Source of the DNA: Bradyrhizobium monzae
GTDB taxonomy: Bacteria > Pseudomonadota > Alphaproteobacteria > Rhizobiales > Xanthobacteraceae
Assembly (NCBI RefSeq): GCF_021458635.1
Contig: NZ_JAIRDQ010000001.1
Location: 1,612,001-1,676,000 of the forward strand
Direction: 5' to 3'
DNA: 64,000 bases
The position numbers were made by a program, and so were the translations under genes. Positions 61,392 through 64,000 of this stretch are shown one piece after another (the stretch's first letter is position 1; the number at the start of each line of letters is the position of its first letter). The notes beneath the pieces are model-generated. The model saw nothing but the letters and a program-made list of their open reading frames with translations, was not told where the DNA came from and searched no databases.

Positions 61392-62351
61392 TCACAGCGA
61401 CTTGCCAGACTTCACCGCGCGAGACCGGCGATATGTCTCGGATGGCAACTCTCCGAACAGGGACCGATAGTGCCCGGCAAACCTGCCGAACTCGGTGACG
61501 CCATGGGCCGCCAGGATATCTGCGAGTCTGGCCGATGCGCCGTTGCCGCGACGGACATCATAGTAAACGAGGTTTAACTGCCTCAGCCTCAGATAGTGCT
61601 TTGGCGAGAAGCCGAGATAGCGCTCAAAGGCGCGCAGCAGGGTTCGGTACTCCACTTTGGTCGCTTTCACGATATCCGTGATGTTGATGATTTCCGTCGA
61701 TCGTGTCCGTACGAATTCAAGTGTCTCCAGAACGATTCGCTCGGACGAGAGCGTGTACTTGTTGGGCAGGACAGTTTCGCTCAAGCGATTGTCCCAAACG
61801 TAAGCCAGCTCATCCATCAAGGCGCGCTCCATATCTCGGGCCATGATGGGCCGGTCAGCGGGAGCGCAATTGCAGATCGAACGCAAAGCCTGCCACGATG
61901 TTTCGATCAGTCTCGATGCGATCGGCTCCGGCAGCCGGACGAGATGCTTGGCGGTCTTCGGCGCATCCTGATTTGTGGCCGCGGGGAGGACCTTCCTCGC
62001 GATACCCTCTTCCCTCGGCAGCGACCACGCTACCCATTCGACATGACCGGAACGAACAAAGGTGAAGTGACAATCCGGAGGGAAAATGACCAGGTCCGAA
62101 GCCTGGCATGGCGCGCCATCGAGCATGACGCGGTTGTCGAAGTTGGACGACTGGATGATCAGCGTCGTAAAAGTCGGTTCAGTGATGCCATGGACGATCC
62201 CCGGGCCGCCGTCGGCGCCGAATTGAAGGATCGTGCGATTTAATGCGAGATACTTCACGCCCCAACGGTGCGAGGACGGGGCGGATTTCAGAAATGTCAC
62301 CGTCGCGCCCTGAATGGCGTCGGTGTATTGCCCGAAATCACTCAAATCCAA
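61392..62351 (-). CDS. AraC family transcriptional regulator
   Basis: 319 residues. The N-terminal ligand region (about 30-200) is cupin-like at best (LVIFPPDCHFTFVRSGHVEW). The C-terminal AraC domain (about 215-310) has IVKATKVEYRTLLRAFERYL, then LRLRQLNLVYYDVRRGNG and HGVTEFGRFAGHYRSLFGEL. It lies between the porin and HdeA genes and may regulate either; the target is not shown. Confidence 0.88.
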   Translation of the reverse strand: MDLSDFGQYTDAIQGATVTFLKSAPSSHRWGVKYLALNRTILQFGADGGPGIVHGITEPTFTTLIIQSSNFDNRVMLDGAPCQASDLVIFPPDCHFTFVRSGHVEWVAWSLPREEGIARKVLPAATNQDAPKTAKHLVRLPEPIASRLIETSWQALRSICNCAPADRPIMARDMERALMDELAYVWDNRLSETVLPNKYTLSSERIVLETLEFVRTRSTEIINITDIVKATKVEYRTLLRAFERYLGFSPKHYLRLRQLNLVYYDVRRGNGASARLADILAAHGVTEFGRFAGHYRSLFGELPSETYRRSRAVKSGKSL

Positions 62352-62465
62352 TATCCCGCCCGTCAGAGCGGTCGCTCAGGTGAAGTGGATGGTGAGCCTC
62401 TACGGATCGCCAAACTGCACAAGCGGATCGGTCCACAGCGAGCGACCGACCCGCTCGCATACAAT

Positions 62466-62819
62466 CTATTTCATCCGGATGCCCATCATCTCCCGCTCTG
62501 CCTTGAACACGACAGCAATGGCATCGATGATGAGTTTTTCCGGATTGGCCTTGCAGTAGACGATGACTTCGTGCTCCGCGATCTTGCCCTTGCGCAGGTC
62601 GAGGAAATGCTTCTTGGCAAGGCCGTTGTACCACCCGCTGTACCAAGCCGTCAGCGCATCGGCGTCTTCCTGGTAGGTCCCCGCGAGTTGGGCGCAGGTC
62701 AGCTTCTGGACATCGATGAATCCATTCGCATCGACGTAGGACGACAGCGGCACCTGGGCCTTGGCTGTAGCCACGGTGGCGACAAGCAGCGCGACGGAAA
62801 ACAACAATTTCGAGCGCAT
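62466..62819 (-). CDS. HdeA/HdeB-type periplasmic acid-stress chaperone
   Basis: 117 residues. Signal peptide (SVALLVATVATAKAQV) then an HdeA-fold body: LTCAQLAGTYQEDADALTAW, YSGWYNGLAKKH, HEVIVYCKANPEKLIIDA. The two cysteines (LTC, VYC) form the family's single disulfide. It unfolds at low pH and binds unfolded periplasmic proteins. AGGAG lies 7 bp before ATG 62819. A near-match to the FixK/FNR box (TTGA-N6-TCAG) begins about 62843. Fits the amino-acid decarboxylase genes upstream as an acid-defence set. Confidence 0.85.
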   Translation of the reverse strand: MRSKLLFSVALLVATVATAKAQVPLSSYVDANGFIDVQKLTCAQLAGTYQEDADALTAWYSGWYNGLAKKHFLDLRKGKIAEHEVIVYCKANPEKLIIDAIAVVFKAEREMMGIRMK

Positions 62820-63041
62820 TGGGGACTCCTGTTGGAAAGATTCTTGAGATAGTTCAGACGATCCGGCTTTCAGAATCCGGACGGCCTTCGCGAGCGACTG
62901 GCATCTGGGTTGAAATCATCGACCCGGATGCGCGATCGAGATCGGTGCAACGCCATCGGATGGTCGAAGCGATGCCCCGCGCAACGCCGAGCGCGAGGAC
63001 GCGTCGAACAAGACCGGGTCTGATCATCGATAGCGCCCTGT

Positions 63042-63761
63042 TCAGAATCGGTAGTTGACGCCGCCACGCACGACGTTCACGCGATCCGAGCTGACTCCGG
63101 TGCCGACGATTTTCGTGTAGAGATACTCGCCCTTCACAGACCAGTTCGGCGTGAACCCATATTCCACGCCAAGACCTGCCGAGATGCCCGGACGCCAGGA
63201 CGAGCCCGAACAATCCGGCAGGACGCCAAGCGTGCCGCAGGGTACGCCGGCGACGGTCGATGCGCTGGCGGTCGACTTGACGAAAGCTGCGCCGCCCGTG
63301 GCGTAGAGCAGCACATTGTTCATCGCCACACCGATCCGCGCCCGCACCGTCGACAGCGCACTGATATTCGACGAGGTGTTCAGTGTGACACCCTGCCCGA
63401 TGCCGAGAATGCTGGGTGTTACGACGGACGAACCCTTGATGTTGGCCCAGTCCAAATCACCTTCCAGACCGAGCACGACATTTCCCTGCTGAATCTGCCC
63501 GCCAAACGTACCGCCGATCATGCCGCCACTGATGTCGAAGCCGGCACGATCGAACCTGTTGGAGAACAGCACCAGCGGGTCCTGATTGCCCCAGCCATAC
63601 CCGCCATTGATGCCGACGTAGAATCCCGTCCAGTTATAGACGGAGGCAACCGAAGCCGGCGCCTTGTAGGCGGGCGTCGCCGGCAAGTCTGCCGCAGCCG
63701 CATAGCCGCCCATCATTCCCGAAGCTGCGATCGCAACTGCAAACTTGCCAATCTTGTTCAT
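63042..63761 (-). CDS. Outer-membrane porin-family protein (Omp25/Omp31 type), second copy
   Basis: 239 residues: signal peptide (FAVAIAASGMMGGYAAAAD), then PAYKAPASVASVYNWTGFYV and GINGGYGWGNQ, beta strands, and the C-terminal aromatic VNVVRGGVNYRF. A paralogue of the porin at 60516. ATG 63761 (MNKIGKF) gives a standard signal peptide; an upstream extension adds 13 residues with no signal-peptide benefit. Confidence 0.9.
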   Translation of the reverse strand: MNKIGKFAVAIAASGMMGGYAAAADLPATPAYKAPASVASVYNWTGFYVGINGGYGWGNQDPLVLFSNRFDRAGFDISGGMIGGTFGGQIQQGNVVLGLEGDLDWANIKGSSVVTPSILGIGQGVTLNTSSNISALSTVRARIGVAMNNVLLYATGGAAFVKSTASASTVAGVPCGTLGVLPDCSGSSWRPGISAGLGVEYGFTPNWSVKGEYLYTKIVGTGVSSDRVNVVRGGVNYRF

Positions 63762-64000
63762 TGCCCACCCGAGTGATTGAAGAAATTCGTGCAGCATCAA
63801 ATCGCATCTGGCGCGCGCAACCCGCTATGCAGAATCTGACGCCTGCTTCCAATTTATCCGCCTGTGGCGAAGTTGCCGCAGCCGACGCATCGGCCATCGA
63901 TGATGACCGCCGCCCCACCTTCGCGAATGGTCTTCGGTGCAAGGCGTGCGGGTTGATGAATATGCAAATTCTGACAATCAAGTGATGCTGAGCGAGGACC
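63762..64000. other. Right-hand 239 bp, no gene seen
   Basis: Promoter and upstream region of the last porin gene. Short open frames cross it without domain content. Confidence 0.4.

Noticed and set aside
62843..62856. FixK/FNR box upstream of the HdeA gene
   Set aside because: Sequence is TTGA-N6-TCAG, one mismatch from the palindrome, so not counted with the exact boxes.
1..64000. CRISPR arrays and rRNA genes
   Set aside because: No regularly spaced direct repeats and no rRNA-like conserved sequence seen on either strand.

Overview
The window is GC-rich alphaproteobacterial DNA, most likely from Bradyrhizobium or a close relative. The gene content supports this: Omp25/31-type porins, a SoxCD pair, a split PTS-type dihydroxyacetone kinase, palindromic intergenic repeats of a kind common in that genus, and FixK/FNR-like boxes. 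The genus call is inference from gene style; no rRNA, tRNA or CRISPR array was seen.

1-9.9 kb, catabolic block. A GntR/FCD regulator is divergent from a zinc alcohol dehydrogenase that runs off the window edge. It is followed by a luciferase-like monooxygenase, a polysaccharide-deacetylase-fold hydrolase, a cytoplasmic BisC-type molybdoenzyme (opposite strand) and a Tat-exported peptide/nickel-type binding protein with no permease beside it. An AraC regulator divergent from an AhpD-like protein closes the block.

10-12.7 kb, sulfur oxidation. soxC and a short mono-haem soxD overlap, then a DUF302 protein and a small membrane protein.

12.8-25.3 kb, transport plus dihydroxyacetone phosphorylation. 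A GlpP/GlpQ-like permease pair on the + strand converges on a 12-gene minus-strand operon: sugar-type ABC transporter (binding protein, two permeases, small membrane protein, two ATPases), then DhaL, DhaM (EIIA), HPr, Enzyme I, a small HTH protein and DhaK. A glyoxalase-fold (VOC) gene lies upstream.

25.3-57 kb, accessory region. It opens with a P4-type integrase, a hypothetical gene and a lone phage terminase small subunit, then a decayed phasin-like gene. Next is an amino-acid decarboxylation island (Orn/Lys/Arg decarboxylase, OprD-type porin, aspartate 4-decarboxylase, two tandem AspT exchangers). A phage-like replication module follows (family A DNA polymerase, HTH protein, collagen-repeat protein, several unknowns, AlpA regulator). 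After that come small exported Gly/Tyr-rich proteins, a glycosyltransferase/HlyD/zinc-ribbon locus, an SRAP protein, a DUF3237 protein, a bestrophin-like membrane protein and a LuxR-type HTH protein with a duplicated N-terminus. Seven exact TTGA-N6-TCAA palindromes lie between 29.8 and 55.2 kb, nearly all just upstream of genes. I read this as a microoxic/acid-stress regulon spread over the island.

57.9-64 kb, envelope block. Two secreted proteins, an EmrA/YibH-like HlyD protein, two Omp25/31 porins, an AraC regulator and an HdeA-type acid chaperone.
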